From: Hyphomicrobiales bacterium
Lineage (GTDB): Bacteria > Pseudomonadota > Alphaproteobacteria > Rhizobiales > Aestuariivirgaceae
DNA length: 64,000 nt
Reading direction: 5' to 3'
NCBI GenBank assembly: GCA_025359045.1
Contig: JANYHN010000003.1
Coordinates: 1-64,000, forward strand
In this document: positions 62,758 through 64,000 of the stretch, piece after piece
How the letters are laid out: each line of letters opens with the position of its first letter
Numbering within the stretch: the first letter of the stretch is position 1
The notes under the pieces: model-generated
The model's database searches: none
What the model saw: the letters and a program-made list of their open reading frames with translations, nothing else
Told to the model about the DNA's origin: nothing
Position numbers and translations under genes: made by a program

Positions 62758-64000
62758 TTAATGCAAATTGGGCGTTGCGCCCTGCCCTTTTTCATCTAGC
62801 ATTAGGCCACGGCGGAAACGATCTAAGCGGTAAGCTGTGGCCACTTTATGAGGCTCATCTTTGGCGATAAGATGCGCATAGCAAAAGCCAGATGCGGGCG
62901 TGGCTTTAAACCCGCCATAGCACCAGCCCGCGTTCAAATATAATCCGTGTACTGACGTTTTATCAATGATAGGGGAACCATCCATCGACATGTCCATCAC
63001 GCCGCCCCATGACCGCAGTGTGCGAACGCGAGAAATGGCGGGGATCATAGCAACACCTGCTTCGACCACATGTTCGACCATGGGCAAGTTTCCCCGACGG
63101 GCATAAGAATTATAACCATCGAGATCACCACCAAACACAAGGCCTCCCTTGTCAGACTGCGAGACATAAAAATGCCCCGCACCAAATGTGACCACGCCAT
63201 CGATAAAAGGTTTCAAGCCCTCAGACACGAAAGCTTGAAGCACATGACTTTCTATGGGCAATTTAAGGCCCGCCATTGAAGCCACTTCGGATGAATGACC
63301 AGCGGCACAGAGCGCTAACTTTTTGCATTTGATGCTGCCGCGCGAAGTTTGCACACCGACGACCTTACCATTTTCAATCGTGATACCCTGCACTTCGCAG
63401 CCTTGAATCACATCAACACCGCGCATATTGGCGCCACGCGCGAAGCCCCAAGCGACGGCATCATGACGCACCGTGCCGCCGCGCCGTTGCAACAATCCGC
63501 CCTTTATCGGGAAGCGCGGATTTTCGAAATCGAAGTATGGATACATTTCGCGCACAGCATGAGCATCGAGAAGTTCGGCATCCACACCATCAATACGCAT
63601 GCCATTGCCACGCCTTGCGAAGGCATCGCGTTGGGCATCGGTATGACATAGGTTGAGAACACCACGCTGCGAGACCATGGCGTTGAAATTGAAATCTTGC
63701 TCCAGCCCCTCCCAGAGTTTCATGGAGAGTTCGTAGAACGGGTTGTTGCCAGGGAGCAGATAGTTAGAGCGAATGATTGTGGTATTTCGTCCGATATTGC
63801 CGGAACCGAGCCAGGATTTTTCGAGCACGGCTATATTTTTGAGACCATGTTCTTTGGCTAGGTAGTAGGCTGTGGCGAGCCCATGGCCGCCGCCGCCCAC
63901 AATGATGATATCATATTCCGGTTTCGGATCAGGATTGCGCCAAGCAGCCTGCCAATTTTTATGGCCCGAGAATGCATTTTTTAAAAGTGAGAAGACGGAG
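62758..64000 (-). CDS. soxB: sarcosine oxidase beta subunit SoxB (5' end outside window)
   Basis: The reading frame stays open to the window edge; the visible part is about 413 residues and only a few N-terminal residues are missing. Upstream of the FAD-binding motif IIIVGGGGHGLATAYYLAKE it reads SLLKNAFSGHKNWQAAW, the normal SoxB N-terminus, so an annotation starting at the GTG near 63900 would be too short. SoxB carries the FAD where sarcosine is oxidised. First visible gene of soxBDAG. Confidence 0.9.
   Translation of the reverse strand, partial: SVFSLLKNAFSGHKNWQAAWRNPDPKPEYDIIIVGGGGHGLATAYYLAKEHGLKNIAVLEKSWLGSGNIGRNTTIIRSNYLLPGNNPFYELSMKLWEGLEQDFNFNAMVSQRGVLNLCHTDAQRDAFARRGNGMRIDGVDAELLDAHAVREMYPYFDFENPRFPIKGGLLQRRGGTVRHDAVAWGFARGANMRGVDVIQGCEVQGITIENGKVVGVQTSRGSIKCKKLALCAAGHSSEVASMAGLKLPIESHVLQAFVSEGLKPFIDGVVTFGAGHFYVSQSDKGGLVFGGDLDGYNSYARRGNLPMVEHVVEAGVAMIPAISRVRTLRSWGGVMDMSMDGSPIIDKTSVHGLYLNAGWCYGGFKATPASGFCYAHLIAKDEPHKVATAYRLDRFRRGLMLDEKGQGATPNLH

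Noticed and set aside
1-64000. CRISPR arrays, tRNA or rRNA genes, integrases, transposases and phage genes.
   Set aside because: None was recognised on either strand.
63900-64000. SoxB starting at the GTG near 63900.
   Set aside because: The frame stays open upstream and encodes the conserved SoxB N-terminus, so the true start is beyond the window.

Overview
The window reads as a chromosomal stretch from an alphaproteobacterium, most likely of the Hyphomicrobiales (Rhizobiales). The basis is gene-order signatures rather than any ribosomal marker: a glycerol ABC locus of the Rhizobium glpSTPQUV type with divergent glpR-glpD, a rhamnose locus of the rhizobial rhaRSTPQ-K / rhaDI type, ChvE-GguA-GguB, and a sarcosine oxidase soxBDAG operon. 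No rRNA, tRNA, CRISPR array, phage or insertion sequence was recognised. The window is dense with uptake and catabolic operons.

Layout. (1) 0.3-7.6 kb, minus: a CUT1-type ABC transporter with a beta-keto acid cleavage enzyme (BKACE/DUF849) and a two-subunit 3-oxoacid CoA-transferase. (2) 7.8-8.7 kb, plus: an orphan permease paralogous to one in that operon. (3) 8.7-13.1 kb, minus: a polyamine-type (PotABCD-like) ABC operon ending in a metallo-beta-lactamase-fold hydrolase, with a divergent TetR regulator. (4) 13.9-24.0 kb: a TPR protein and the glycerol transporter GlpVSTPQU, divergent from glpR-glpD and an RpiB-family isomerase, then a convergent class II aldolase. (5) 24.2-29.4 kb, plus: an oligopeptide-type ABC transporter with a fused double ATPase. 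(6) 29.5-35.4 kb, minus: CoxS-CoxL-CoxM molybdenum hydroxylase (form II type active-site loop), then MoxR ATPase and CoxE-like VWA protein behind a terminator. (7) 35.5-40.5 kb: two Gfo/Idh/MocA dehydrogenases divergent from an IolC-IolB-aldolase operon, with a perfect 18-bp LacI-type palindrome between them. (8) 40.5-51.9 kb: the L-rhamnose locus, with a DUF4432 aldose-epimerase-like gene downstream of the kinase. (9) 52.0-54.1 kb: modABC behind a near-consensus ModE operator. (10) 54.3-59.1 kb: GntR regulator and ChvE-GguAB multiple-sugar transporter. (11) 59.1-64.0 kb, minus: sarcosine oxidase soxB (cut by the window edge), D, A, G.

Together these are seven complete ABC importers (putative organic acid/sugar, polyamine, glycerol, peptide, rhamnose, molybdate, multiple sugars) placed beside the enzymes that use their substrates. 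Molybdate uptake sits about 17 kb from a molybdenum enzyme that would need the metal. Features that stand out are an intergenic element of five consecutive three-base-loop hairpins inside an inverted repeat (163-333), helically phased AACGAA repeats in the glpV/glpR control region, complementary loss of ABC motifs in GlpS and GlpT, stable hairpins after several solute-binding-protein genes, extra membrane segments in the first transporter, a ModC without its molybdate-sensing domain, and an inositol-like gene set lacking iolD/iolE.
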